Assembly (NCBI GenBank): GCA_023228825.1
Contig: JALOAL010000009.1
Coordinates: 76,568 to 140,567, forward strand
Length of the DNA: 64,000 nucleotides
DNA from: Dehalococcoidia bacterium
GTDB taxonomy: Bacteria; Chloroflexota; Dehalococcoidia; UBA2979
Direction of reading: 5' to 3'
Shown: positions 47,446 to 55,859 of the stretch, in pieces
Layout of the letters: every line of letters begins with the position of its first letter
How positions within the stretch are numbered: the first letter of the stretch is position 1
Position numbers and translations under genes: made by a program
Notes under the pieces: generated by a model
Database searches by the model: none
The model's input: only the letters and a program-made list of their open reading frames with translations
What the model was told of the DNA's origin: nothing

Positions 47446-47750
47446 GTCGGTCCTCCTGCGTGACAGGTCGCGCGCGGGTGGGGTGCGCGCAGAGGCGGGG
47501 GGTTGAAGACGCAGCGGCAGGGCGCCTGCGGGCGGGGGGCGCCCGCGGGATGCGCCCTCGCGCCACCCGCGTCTGCGGCGACTATAACGCCCGCGCGGTA
47601 GCCGTTGGCTCGATCCGCCTCCACCATGCCCAGTACGCTGCCGGAGCCCGCGCGTACGCCGCCCTCGACCAGGTGCTGGGCACTGGCAGGTGCTGGGCAC
47701 TGGCCTGCGGAACCCGAGGACGGGCAGCGTGCGTGCTGGAGGAGGATCGG
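47446..47750. other. Divergent intergenic region with 17-bp tandem duplication
   Basis: About 305 bases between the MaoC-like and FBP aldolase/phosphatase genes. AGGTGCTGGGCACTGGC is repeated exactly at 47671-47687 and 47688-47704, ending 46 bases before the ATG. I see no good promoter hexamers. Confidence 0.6.
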
Positions 47751-48845
47751 ATGCCCCAGACCCTGAGCGTGATCAAGGCCGGCGTGGGCGGGTTCGTCGG
47801 CCGTTCCGGGACGCATCCGGAGGTCATCGAGGCGGCGCGAGAGGCCCTGGCGCTGGCGGTGCAGTCCGGACTATTGACGGACGCGCAGGCCCACGCCTGC
47901 GGGGACGACCTCTTCCTGGTGATGGCGCACGGACACGGGGAGGACCACGAGGGCGTCCACCGCACCGCGTGGGAGACCTTCGAGGCGTGCACGGAAGTGG
48001 CGAGGCGCCTCCACCTCTACGGGGCGGGTCAGGACGTACTGACAGACGCCTTTGCCGGCAGCGTGCGCGGGACCGGCATTGGCTCTGCGGAACTGGTGCT
48101 GACCGAGCGCCCGTCCGAGCCGGTGGTGGTCTTCATGGCGGACAAGACCGCCGTGGGCGCGTTCAACCTGCCGCTCGTCCGCACGTTCGCGGACCCGTTC
48201 ACCACGCCCGGCCTCGTCATGGCGGAGCCGCTGCACCAGGGCTTTGCGTTCGAGGTGCATGACCTGAAACATCACCGCAAGGTGATGTTCACCACGCCAG
48301 AGGAGACCTACGACCTCCTCGCCTTCGTGGGGGCGACCTCGCAGTACGCGGTGAAGCGCATCGTGAGTCGCGCCACGGGCGAGGTGGCCGCCGTGGCCTC
48401 CACGGACCGGGTGGCGGATCTGGCCGGCCGCTATGCCGGCAACGACGACCCGACGGCGATCGTGCGCTGCCACGGCGCCTTTCCCACCGTCGGCGAGGTG
48501 CTCGAGCCGTACACGCTGCCGCAACTGGTGGTGGGCGGCCTGCGCGCCTCGCACCACGGGCCGTGGATGCCCGTGGGGCAGGAGGGGGCCGGGACGTCAC
48601 GGTCGGACGGGCCGCCGCGGGTGGTGGCGCTGGGGTTTCAACTGGCGGAGGGCAGACTCGTGGGCCCGCGCGACCTCTTCGCGGACGCCGCGTTCGAGGG
48701 CGCGCGGCGGCAGGCGAACGAGGTGGCGGACTACCTGCGTCGTCACGGCCCCTTCGAGCCGCACCGGCTCCCGCTGGAGGAGATGGAGCACAGCACGGTG
48801 CCCTCTGTCGCCGCCAGGATGGCGAGCCGCTGGTCAGACCTGTAG
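47751..48845 (+). CDS. fbp: Bifunctional fructose-1,6-bisphosphate aldolase/phosphatase (archaeal type)
   Basis: 364 residues after a GGAGGAGGATCGG site. The type V signature is present from start to end: KAGVGGFVGRSGTHPEV, GDDLFLVMAHGHGEDHEG, LYGAGQDVLTDAFAGSVRG, FMADKTAVGAFNLPL, FADPFTTPGLVMAEPLHQGFAFEV. The aldolase pair Tyr199 and Lys202 (SQYAVKRI) matches the Schiff-base lysine and catalytic Tyr of Sulfolobus/Thermoproteus enzymes. One active site both condenses triose phosphates and dephosphorylates the product, which makes gluconeogenesis one-way. It is the first of three FBP-metabolism genes in a row. Confidence 0.93.
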   Translation: MPQTLSVIKAGVGGFVGRSGTHPEVIEAAREALALAVQSGLLTDAQAHACGDDLFLVMAHGHGEDHEGVHRTAWETFEACTEVARRLHLYGAGQDVLTDAFAGSVRGTGIGSAELVLTERPSEPVVVFMADKTAVGAFNLPLVRTFADPFTTPGLVMAEPLHQGFAFEVHDLKHHRKVMFTTPEETYDLLAFVGATSQYAVKRIVSRATGEVAAVASTDRVADLAGRYAGNDDPTAIVRCHGAFPTVGEVLEPYTLPQLVVGGLRASHHGPWMPVGQEGAGTSRSDGPPRVVALGFQLAEGRLVGPRDLFADAAFEGARRQANEVADYLRRHGPFEPHRLPLEEMEHSTVPSVAARMASRWSDL

Positions 48846-48896
48846 GCGCACCGCGGCCGTCCCGACGTGCCCCCGGAAGCGTTCGCGCGCTTCACC

Positions 48897-48902
48897 TATA
48901 AT
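48897..48902 (+). promoter_or_regulatory. Candidate -10 (TATAAT) for the aldolase gene
   Basis: A consensus TATAAT about 95 bases before the ATG at 48997. No recognisable -35 at 16-18 bases. It may give the aldolase-FBPase part its own expression. Confidence 0.45.
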
Positions 48903-48996
48903 TGCCCTTGTCACCTGACCATCCGGGAGCGCCGGGCCGCGCTGGCGGGCCGGATATCCGACTTCAGACGCGGATCGCTGCAAGCAGGAGAGTCCC

Positions 48997-49947
48997 ATGG
49001 CCACTGAAATCATCACACGCGCCTTCGTCCCCGCGGACGTGCCGCGCGACCTGGTGAAGACCTACGAGGACAACTTCAGCCTGGTCACGCGGGACACCGG
49101 GCGCCTGGCGCTCTTCGCCGGCGATCAGAAGGCGGAACACCTCAACGACGACTTCTTCGGCGAGACCAAGACCGGGCCCATCGCCGCGGACGACGCGGAC
49201 CCGGAGCACTTGTTCCGCATCGCCCAGCAGGGCGTGATCGGGTGTTTCGCGACCCAGTTGGGCCTGGTGGCGCGCTACGGGCCGGACTACTCCGACGTGC
49301 CGTACCTGGTGAAGGTGAACAGCAAGACGCACCTCATCACCCCGGAGTACGGCGACCCGCGCAGTCGCGACTGGGTGACCATGGACCAGGTGGTCTCACT
49401 GCGGGACGCCGGCCTGAACATCGTGGGGGTGGGCTACACCGTCTACCCCGGCAGCGAGTTCGAGGCCGAGCAGATGGCCGGGGCTGCCCAGATCTGCTAC
49501 GAGGCGCACCGCAACGGCCTGCTGGCCGTGCTCTGGGTGTACCCGCGCGGCCGCGCCGTCCCCAACGAGCGTGATCCGCACCTGGTGGCCGGCTGCGCCG
49601 GCCTGTCCGCCGCCCTGGGCGCGGACTTCTGCAAGGTGAACTACCCGCGCACCTCGGACGGGTCTTCCGTGGCGGAGGCCTTCCGGGAGGCGGTGCAGGC
49701 CGCCGGCCGCACGCGCCTCATCACCGCCGGCGGCGAGGGCACGGACGTGGAGGGGTTCCTGCAGACGCTGCACGACCAGATCGTGATCAGCGGGGCGCAC
49801 GGCAGCGCCACCGGCCGCAACATCCACCAGAAGCCCCTGGCGGAGGCCGTGCGCATGACGCAGGCGATCGCCTCCGTCACCTACGGCGGCTGGCCCGTGG
49901 ACGAGGCGCTGGCTGTCTTCCGCGGCGAGCGGGAGTACTCGGCCTGA
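48997..49947 (+). CDS. Class I (DhnA-type) fructose-bisphosphate aldolase family protein
   Basis: 316 residues. The DeoC/LacD-like barrel carries the Schiff-base lysine K213 in ADFCKVNYPRT and a C-terminal phosphate site (LITAGGEGTD, SGAHGSATGRNIHQKP). The middle KVNSKTHLITP segment is also family-like. It reversibly cleaves fructose-1,6-bisphosphate. It lies between an archaeal-type bifunctional enzyme and a class I FBPase, so it can serve glycolysis while the bifunctional enzyme serves gluconeogenesis (inference). AGGAGA precedes the ATG. Confidence 0.88.
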   Translation: MATEIITRAFVPADVPRDLVKTYEDNFSLVTRDTGRLALFAGDQKAEHLNDDFFGETKTGPIAADDADPEHLFRIAQQGVIGCFATQLGLVARYGPDYSDVPYLVKVNSKTHLITPEYGDPRSRDWVTMDQVVSLRDAGLNIVGVGYTVYPGSEFEAEQMAGAAQICYEAHRNGLLAVLWVYPRGRAVPNERDPHLVAGCAGLSAALGADFCKVNYPRTSDGSSVAEAFREAVQAAGRTRLITAGGEGTDVEGFLQTLHDQIVISGAHGSATGRNIHQKPLAEAVRMTQAIASVTYGGWPVDEALAVFRGEREYSA

Positions 49948-50032
49948 CGGCCGCCGGAGGATGACCGCCAGCACCGACAGCACCGCCAGCACCGGCAGCA
50001 CCGGCAGCAGCGACCTGGTGGAGGGCGTGCGC

Positions 50033-50953
50033 ATGGACGCCGCCCTCGCCGCCCTCGTCCCGGCGGAGGTGGCCGTGGCCCTGCTGCGCTTCGCGGAGGC
50101 CGCGGTGCAGGTGCGGGACGCCCTGGCCACGGCGCCCTTGGACGGCACCCTGGGCAAGACCGGCGCCACCAACGTCCAGCAGGAAGACACGGCGAAACTC
50201 GACCACCTCGCCAACGACATCTTCCACGGGCTGCTGGCGTCTGCGCCCGGCGTCGCCCGCCTGATCTCGGAGGAGGATCACGACCCGGTCGAGGTGGGCG
50301 ACGGCCCCTACACCCTCTGCTTCGACCCGCTGGACGGCTCCTCCAACATCGGCGTGGCGAGCGTCGGCTCCGTGCTCGGCATCTACGAGGGCGCCCCTGC
50401 GCCGCCGAGCGAGGCAAGCCCCATGTCCGGGCGGCAACTCGTGGCCTCCGCCTTCGTCGTGTACGGGCTGCCCACCGTGCTGGTCGTGGCCACGCGGGAG
50501 GCCGCCGCCGGCTTCGCGTTCGACCCCGCAGACCGGACCTGGCGGCTGGCGTTCCCCGGCATCCGCATCCCGGAGGCGCAGTATGCGAGCGTCAACTGGA
50601 CCAACCGCGGGCGCTGGCCCGCGCGGGTGACGGCGGGGGTGGACGCCGCCTCCGCCCACCTCGGCGGGCGCTACAGCGGCTCGATGGTGGAGGACGTGCT
50701 GCGCGTCCTGCTCAGCGGCGGCGTCTTCATGTACCCGGAGGACGCGAAGTCCCCCGCCGGCAAGTTGCGCATGCTCTACGAGGTCTGCCCGATCGGCCTC
50801 GTCATGGTCGCAGCCGGCGGGGCCGCCATGGACGGCGCGCGCTCCGTCCTGGACGTGCCCGTGACGGCGCCGCACCAGCGCAGTCCCTTCGTCGCCGGCG
50901 AGGCGGCGGCCGTGGAGCGTTACCGCGAGGCGTACGCAAGCACCGAGGCGTAG
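50033..50953 (+). CDS. fbp: Class I fructose-1,6-bisphosphatase
   Basis: 306 residues from ATG 50033, which has GGAGG 8 bases upstream. An ATG at 49961 is in frame but would add a low-complexity Ser/Thr repeat and touches its own GGAGG. Metal-binding motifs are ISEEDHD and FDPLDGSSNI; the substrate region is SGSMVEDVLRVLL, SGGVFMYPED and GKLRMLYEVCPIGLVM. It hydrolyses FBP to fructose-6-phosphate. It partly duplicates the phosphatase function of the enzyme encoded at 47751. Its TAG stop lies inside a short tandem repeat. Confidence 0.9.
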   Translation: MDAALAALVPAEVAVALLRFAEAAVQVRDALATAPLDGTLGKTGATNVQQEDTAKLDHLANDIFHGLLASAPGVARLISEEDHDPVEVGDGPYTLCFDPLDGSSNIGVASVGSVLGIYEGAPAPPSEASPMSGRQLVASAFVVYGLPTVLVVATREAAAGFAFDPADRTWRLAFPGIRIPEAQYASVNWTNRGRWPARVTAGVDAASAHLGGRYSGSMVEDVLRVLLSGGVFMYPEDAKSPAGKLRMLYEVCPIGLVMVAAGGAAMDGARSVLDVPVTAPHQRSPFVAGEAAAVERYREAYASTEA

Positions 50954-51016
50954 CGATCGGCCGAGGCGTAGCGATCAGCCGAGGCGCAGGGCGGCGGAGG
51001 CGCAGGGCGGCCGGGG
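50943..51016 (+). repeat. Tandem repeats spanning the FBPase stop codon
   Basis: CCGAGGCGTAGCGATCGG occurs twice (the first holds the TAG stop), then an AGGCGCAGGGCGGC-like unit twice. Unit lengths are about 18 and 14 bases. Confidence 0.65.
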
Positions 51017-51117
51017 CGTCACGGAGTCCCCGCAGGCAGGGGACGAACGTCGTCGCGGTTGCAGCCCTCTTGCGGGTAGTCTCTGACCTGCGGCCTGAGA
51101 CGGAGACCGGAGTGACG

Positions 51118-51837
51118 ATGACCATCCCGCCCACCAACCCCCAGTACCCCTCGCCGCCGGCGCGCCCCTTCACGCGCGATGAGCGTGCGCCCTCTCCCGG
51201 CCGCGTGGACATCCCGCGCGAAGAGCGACGCATCCTGCTCGCCACCAGCAACCCCGGCAAGGTGCGTGAGATCCGCGAGATCCTGGACGACCTGGGGTTC
51301 GAGTTGCTCACCCCGGCCGAGGCGGGCGTGGACGTGCCGCCGATCATCGAGACCGACCGCTCCTACGCGGAGAATGCGATCAACAAGGCCACCGCCGTGG
51401 CGCGCGCCTCCGGCCTCCCCGCCCTCGCCGACGACTCCGGGCTTGAGGTGGACGCGCTGGGTGGTGAGCCCGGCACGCGCTCCGCCCGGTTCGGCGGCTT
51501 CCGCGCCCGCACGGACGAGGACCGCTACCGCCTGCTGCTCGGACGGCTGGAGGGAGTGGCGCCGGTGCGACGCACCGCCCGCTTCCGCGCCTCGGTCGCC
51601 CTCGCGGTGCCGGGCAACCGGCCGGTGGTGCGCGAGGGCGTGGTGGAGGGCCGCATCGCCCTGGAGCCGCGCGGGAGCAACGGCCACGGCTACGACCCGG
51701 TGTTTGAGGTGGCAGAGGCCGGCTGGAAGACCGCCGCCGAACTCTCGCCGGAGGAGAAGAACGCCGTGTCCCATCGGGGGCGGGCCCTGCGGACCCTGCG
51801 CGAGGCCATCGAACGCCTCGAGTTGCACGCGGACTGA
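51118..51837 (+). CDS. rdgB: XTP/dITP diphosphatase (RdgB/HAM1)
   Basis: 239 residues. The first 35 are a Pro-rich extension; then LLATSNPGKVREIREILDDLG, SYAENAINKATAVA, LADDSGLEVDALGG, SARFGG, the GYDPVFEV segment and SHRGRAL. These are the metal and nucleotide motifs of Ham1/RdgB, which clears dITP and XTP from the pool. The ATG at 51118 sits two codons after a GTG; either could serve. It is the last gene of the rightward run. Confidence 0.93.
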   Translation: MTIPPTNPQYPSPPARPFTRDERAPSPGRVDIPREERRILLATSNPGKVREIREILDDLGFELLTPAEAGVDVPPIIETDRSYAENAINKATAVARASGLPALADDSGLEVDALGGEPGTRSARFGGFRARTDEDRYRLLLGRLEGVAPVRRTARFRASVALAVPGNRPVVREGVVEGRIALEPRGSNGHGYDPVFEVAEAGWKTAAELSPEEKNAVSHRGRALRTLREAIERLELHAD

Positions 51838-51900
51838 CCCGAGTTACACGCAGAGGCACGTCGCACCGGGCGAGGACGGCATGGCAGTCCCCGTCTGCCC

Positions 51901-52221
51901 TCAGGCGCGGTGGCGTTCGCGCTCCTGGAACTCGCGCAGGCGGGCCTTCCACCGCTGCTGGCGTCGGCGCCAGGCGAAGCGCGCCACTACGAGGGCGACC
52001 GGGACGGCGATGAGCCACGGTTCCCACACCAGCGCGGGCAGCCAGCCGAGCGTCCAGGTGGCGGTGAACCAGTCCAGCGTGCGTGGCGTGCGCTCCGTGG
52101 CGAAGAGCGCCAGCACCCACGTCGTGCCCAGGACGAGCGCCACGATGCCGAGCATGGTGGTGGACGCGCCCCAGCCGAACCACATGAGCGCCAGCGCGAA
52201 GAGCCACGGCGCGCTGCGCAT
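51901..52221 (-). CDS. Small membrane protein of unknown function
   Basis: 106 residues with three hydrophobic segments (APWLFALALMWFGWG, TMLGIVALVLGTTWVLALF, LPALVWEPWLIAVPVALVVA) and a very basic C-terminus (RRRQQRWKARLREFQERER). I do not recognise the family. It starts 3 bases after the rsmJ stop and is the last gene of the leftward operon that begins with pdxS. Confidence 0.65.
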   Translation of the reverse strand: MRSAPWLFALALMWFGWGASTTMLGIVALVLGTTWVLALFATERTPRTLDWFTATWTLGWLPALVWEPWLIAVPVALVVARFAWRRRQQRWKARLREFQERERHRA

Positions 52222-52224
52222 CCC

Positions 52225-53163
52225 TCAGTCCCCCGCCGCCCGGCCATCTGCCGCCGGGCCGGGGGCCACCGGGCCGGGGGCCACCGGGCCGGGGGCCACC
52301 AGGTAGACGTCGTACCGCGCGGCGCGGCCCGCGACCGCCAGGTCCGGTGAGCGTCCTTCCAGCGGGACGGCGGGCGCGTGCGCCGGTCGCTTCACGACGA
52401 CCCGGCGGCGGGCGGCTGCGAGCGCGGCTGCGAGGAGGACGGGGGCTTCGTCCGGGGCCTCTGGCCCGAGCAGCCGCTGCAGGAGTTGCATCTCCTTCTT
52501 CTGCGCGGCCGCCTTCTTGCGATGCGGAAACATGGGGTCCACGAGCACCACGTCCGGACGCTCCGCCGCCGACAGGTCGCGCAGCACCTCGCGCGCGTCC
52601 GCCACGCGCAGGTCGATGCGCGCGACAAGGTCTCTGACGTCCGGGCCACCGAGGGCGGCCGCGCGTTCCAGGCCGTCCCGCAGCAGCAGCGCGACGGCCG
52701 GCGAGCGCTCGCAGGCGATCACGTGGCACCCCATCGCCGCGGCCAGCACGCTCTCCCGTCCGAGGCCGGCCGTGGCGTCCAGCACGAGCGGCGTCGGGTG
52801 GCGCCTCAGTCCCAGCGCCCGTGCCAGCCTGACCTCGCCGCGCGTCCCCGCGCGCAGCCGCTCCCCCAGGTCGCCCTCGAACAGGTCGACGCGCACGGCG
52901 CCCGGCGCACGCGGCCGCGGATCGACCAGCGCCCACCCGCGCTCATCCAGCAGGAGTGCGAGGTCGGCCACGGGCGCGTCGTCCTCGGAGGGGCGGTCTG
53001 CGAAGAGGCCATCTGCGCAGGGGCCATCTGCGAATGGGAGACCCAGGCGAGAGGCCTCGGCCCGAGCGCGCTCGCGGAAGTCGGGGTGGCCCGCGGTCAC
53101 CACCAGCGGCGGGCGGCGGTCGTCCGCGCGAGTGGTCGCGCCGGAGGCAGTTGCGCGCGTCAT
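52225..53163 (-). CDS. rsmJ: RsmJ-like 16S rRNA guanine-N2 methyltransferase
   Basis: 312 residues. The SAM site is VLDATAGLGRESVLAAAMG, then CERSPAVALLLRDGLERA. The diagnostic VDPMFPHRKKAAAQKKEMQ and VVVKRPAHAP segments match RsmJ, which methylates G1516 of 16S rRNA in E. coli. RsmJ is best known in Gammaproteobacteria, so the substrate here is inferred. Two in-frame repeats are present: CADGLFADRP near residue 50 and VAPGPVAPGPVAPGP at the C-terminus, the latter from a 15-bp DNA repeat copied three times. Confidence 0.83.
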   Translation of the reverse strand: MTRATASGATTRADDRRPPLVVTAGHPDFRERARAEASRLGLPFADGPCADGLFADRPSEDDAPVADLALLLDERGWALVDPRPRAPGAVRVDLFEGDLGERLRAGTRGEVRLARALGLRRHPTPLVLDATAGLGRESVLAAAMGCHVIACERSPAVALLLRDGLERAAALGGPDVRDLVARIDLRVADAREVLRDLSAAERPDVVLVDPMFPHRKKAAAQKKEMQLLQRLLGPEAPDEAPVLLAAALAAARRRVVVKRPAHAPAVPLEGRSPDLAVAGRAARYDVYLVAPGPVAPGPVAPGPAADGRAAGD

Positions 53164-53213
53164 AGCCCGTCCATCGTACGCTCGCCGCCTCGCCTCGTGC
53201 TTTGCGTGCGCGG

Positions 53214-53894
53214 TCAGAGCATCGTGGCAAGGCGCTGGTGGATGGCGTGCGTGACCTGCATCTCCGGCTTGGTGGCGTCCAGCACCAGCCAGCCCTCGGG
53301 ATCCGCGGCGGCCTGTTCGAGGAAGCCCCGACGCACGGCGCGGTGAAAGTCCAGGCCGGCGCGCTCCAGGTAGTCGCGCCCCTTGCCGGTGCGTGCGAAG
53401 CCGCGTTCCGGCTCCAGGTCCAGCAGCACCACCAGGTCTGGCTGCAGGCCGCCCGTGGCTACCTGGTTCGCGGCGTCCACGGCTGCTCGAGGCAGGCCGC
53501 GGCCGTGGTGCTGATAGGCCACGGTGGACCCCGTGAAGCGGTCGCAGATCACCACGGCGCCGTCCGCCAGGGCGGGGCGGATGACCTCGCGCACCAGTTG
53601 GGCGCGGGCCGCGTTGAAGATGAGGAGTTCCGCCTCCGGCGCCGGCGCCGGTTCCTCGTCTGACGTGGCGAAGAGGGCCTCGCGCAGGCGTTCTCCCAGG
53701 GCGGTGCCGCCGGGCTCACGGCAGGTCACGACGCGCCGCCCCTCCGCTTCCAGGATGCGGGCCAGGGCGGCGATCTGCGTGGACTTGCCGGCGCCCTCTC
53801 CGCCCTCCAGCGTGAGGAACACGCCCCGCCCCGCCGTCCCCCCGAGTGATGCGGCGGACGCGGTCGTGGATGCCCCCGGGGATGTGCCGGCCAC
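53214..53894 (-). CDS. tmk: Thymidylate kinase
   Basis: 226 residues from GTG. The P-loop is LEGGEGAGKSTQ, followed by the TMP-binding REPGGTALGERLR and the DRFTGSTVAYQ motif. The lid contains ERAGLDFHRAVRRGFLE. It makes dTDP from dTMP. The N-terminal 22 residues are a Ser/Thr/Ala extension. It starts 3 bases after the R3H-ATPase stop, so the two are translated from one message. Confidence 0.93.
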   Translation of the reverse strand: MAGTSPGASTTASAASLGGTAGRGVFLTLEGGEGAGKSTQIAALARILEAEGRRVVTCREPGGTALGERLREALFATSDEEPAPAPEAELLIFNAARAQLVREVIRPALADGAVVICDRFTGSTVAYQHHGRGLPRAAVDAANQVATGGLQPDLVVLLDLEPERGFARTGKGRDYLERAGLDFHRAVRRGFLEQAAADPEGWLVLDATKPEMQVTHAIHQRLATML

Positions 53895-53897
53895 GTG

Positions 53898-55757
53898 CTA
53901 CAGGTCCCGCGGGTCCGGCAGGTCGCGGGCGTCGGCGTCACGCGAGTCGCGAGGCTCGCTCGTCCACGGGAGGCCGCGCGTGGGCGCGATGTTCTCCTGG
54001 ATGACGGAGACGCGACGGAACGGCTCTCGCCCCTTGGAGATGGAGCGCAGTCCGTGGCGCGCCACCAGTTCGTGCTGCAGGCGGCGGACGTAGGGGCTGG
54101 CCGGCGACAGTTCCACCTGGGAGGCGCCCCGGAACGTGATCTCCGCCACGGCGTCCTCCGCCTCGCGGAGGGCCATGGTGGTGGGATCCTCCCGGCCGTC
54201 GTCCCCGCGGAAGGCCATCAACTGGCGCTCGATCTGTTCGGGCGAGTTGCTGCGGAGGACGTAGATGGGGATGCCCTTCTCCTCCGCCTGCTTGAGCGGG
54301 CCGGCGCGGCGGCGGTAGTGCGGGCGCAGCGTGAGCACGGCGTCCGCCTCCCGCACGGAGTCCACGATGCGCGCGGGCGACCGAGTCTCCTCGATCACCT
54401 GTTGCAGGCGGCCGCGGGAGATGCCGAAGGGCAGCAGGCGCTTCTCCGGGCCCACGGGGGCGGCCGGCATGGGGCGCGTGCGTTCGCGCTGCGTCCTCGG
54501 CTCCAGCGGCTCCTCCGGGCGGGTGCGCATGGGGACGCGCTCCACGCTCTCGATCTCGCCGCCCTCACCGACCACGCGGATCTCCGCCTCCACCTCGTAG
54601 CCGCGCAGCAGGGCGTCCACCGTGGCGGCCACGTCCTCGTGGATCGAGAGGCGGCGGAAGGACTGGATCTCCACCAGCACGTCGAAGGTCGGCGGGGCGC
54701 GGCGCTCCAGCACGGTCTTCTGCGTGCCGCGCCGGCGCGCCTCTTCGTCCGAGAGCGTCACGGACTCGATGCCGCCGATGAGGTCGGACAGCGTGGGGTT
54801 CTGCATCAGGTTGGAGAGCGAGGTGCCGTGCGCCGTGCCGATCAACTGCACGCCGCGCTCCGCGATGGTGCGGGCGGCCTCCGCCTCCTGCCCCGTGCCG
54901 ATCTCGTCAATGACGATGACCTCCGGGGTGTGGTTCTCCACCGCTTCGATCATCACCTCGTGCTGCATCATGGAGCGGGCCACCTGCATGCGGCGCGCGC
55001 GGCCAATGCCGCGGTGCGGGATATCGCCGTCGCCGCCAATCTCGTTGGAGGTGTCCACGATCACCACGCGGCGGTTGAGTTCGTCCGCGCACATGCGCGC
55101 CACGTCTCGCAGCATGGTGGTCTTGCCCACGCCCGGCGGGCCCAGCAGCAGGACGGACTTCCCCGCCTCGATGAAGTCGCGCATGACCTGGCCGGAGCCG
55201 GACACGGAGCGGCCCACGCGGCAGGTGAGGCCCACGATGTGGCCTCGGCGGTTGCGGATGGCGGAGATGCGGTGCAGCGTGCGGGGGATGCCGGCGCGGT
55301 TGTCGTCGCCGAACTCGGAGACCTGCGCCACCACCTGCGCCAGTTCCGTGTCCTTCACGTCCTCCTCGCCCAGCGCCACCTCGCCGTCGCTGTAGCGGGC
55401 GGTGGGAGGGCGTCCCAGGTCCAGGACGATCTCGATCAACCCCTGGTAGCCGCGCTCCCGCACGGGCTGCGCCACGCGCGCCGGCAGAGTGTCCACCAGC
55501 AGGTCGATCTCGCGCGCCTCGTCTTCCGTGATGGCGCGCGCCATCTCCGCCTTGCGGTCCTGCTCGTCCCCGGCGCCGTCCGGGTCGTCCGGGATGCCCG
55601 GCACGCCGTCCAGGTCCCCGCCGTCCCCGCCGTCTTCGCCGTCCCCGCCGTCTTCGCCGGCATCGAGGGCATCGAGGGCGAGCGCGTCTTCCTCGCGGTC
55701 GTCCGCCAGGTCGTCGTCAAACTCAGCGCGTCCGTTGGGGCCTCGGTCGTCGTCCAT
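53898..55757 (-). CDS. R3H-domain AAA ATPase (Ycf45/SpoIIIAA-like)
   Basis: 619 residues from ATG 55757, 6 bases after AGGA. An acidic N-terminus contains an EDGGDGEDGGDGGD repeat. The ATPase core has Walker A GPPGVGKTT and Walker B EVIVIDEIGTGQEAEAA, with RVVIVDTSNEIGGDGDIPH between them. The C-terminal third ends in an R3H-type nucleic-acid-binding motif (YVRRLQHELVARHGL). The family (Ycf45 in plastids) is widespread in Chloroflexota and cyanobacteria, but its role is not established. It precedes tmk. Confidence 0.88.
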   Translation of the reverse strand: MDDDRGPNGRAEFDDDLADDREEDALALDALDAGEDGGDGEDGGDGGDLDGVPGIPDDPDGAGDEQDRKAEMARAITEDEAREIDLLVDTLPARVAQPVRERGYQGLIEIVLDLGRPPTARYSDGEVALGEEDVKDTELAQVVAQVSEFGDDNRAGIPRTLHRISAIRNRRGHIVGLTCRVGRSVSGSGQVMRDFIEAGKSVLLLGPPGVGKTTMLRDVARMCADELNRRVVIVDTSNEIGGDGDIPHRGIGRARRMQVARSMMQHEVMIEAVENHTPEVIVIDEIGTGQEAEAARTIAERGVQLIGTAHGTSLSNLMQNPTLSDLIGGIESVTLSDEEARRRGTQKTVLERRAPPTFDVLVEIQSFRRLSIHEDVAATVDALLRGYEVEAEIRVVGEGGEIESVERVPMRTRPEEPLEPRTQRERTRPMPAAPVGPEKRLLPFGISRGRLQQVIEETRSPARIVDSVREADAVLTLRPHYRRRAGPLKQAEEKGIPIYVLRSNSPEQIERQLMAFRGDDGREDPTTMALREAEDAVAEITFRGASQVELSPASPYVRRLQHELVARHGLRSISKGREPFRRVSVIQENIAPTRGLPWTSEPRDSRDADARDLPDPRDL

Positions 55758-55859
55758 CGTGTGTCCTGATCGAATCATGAGTCCGATGAGTGTCTCATCC
55801 GCCGGCCGGTGCTCCCATGTGAAACCTGCGCCGGACGGCCGTCCGTGGTTGTCGGGGCG

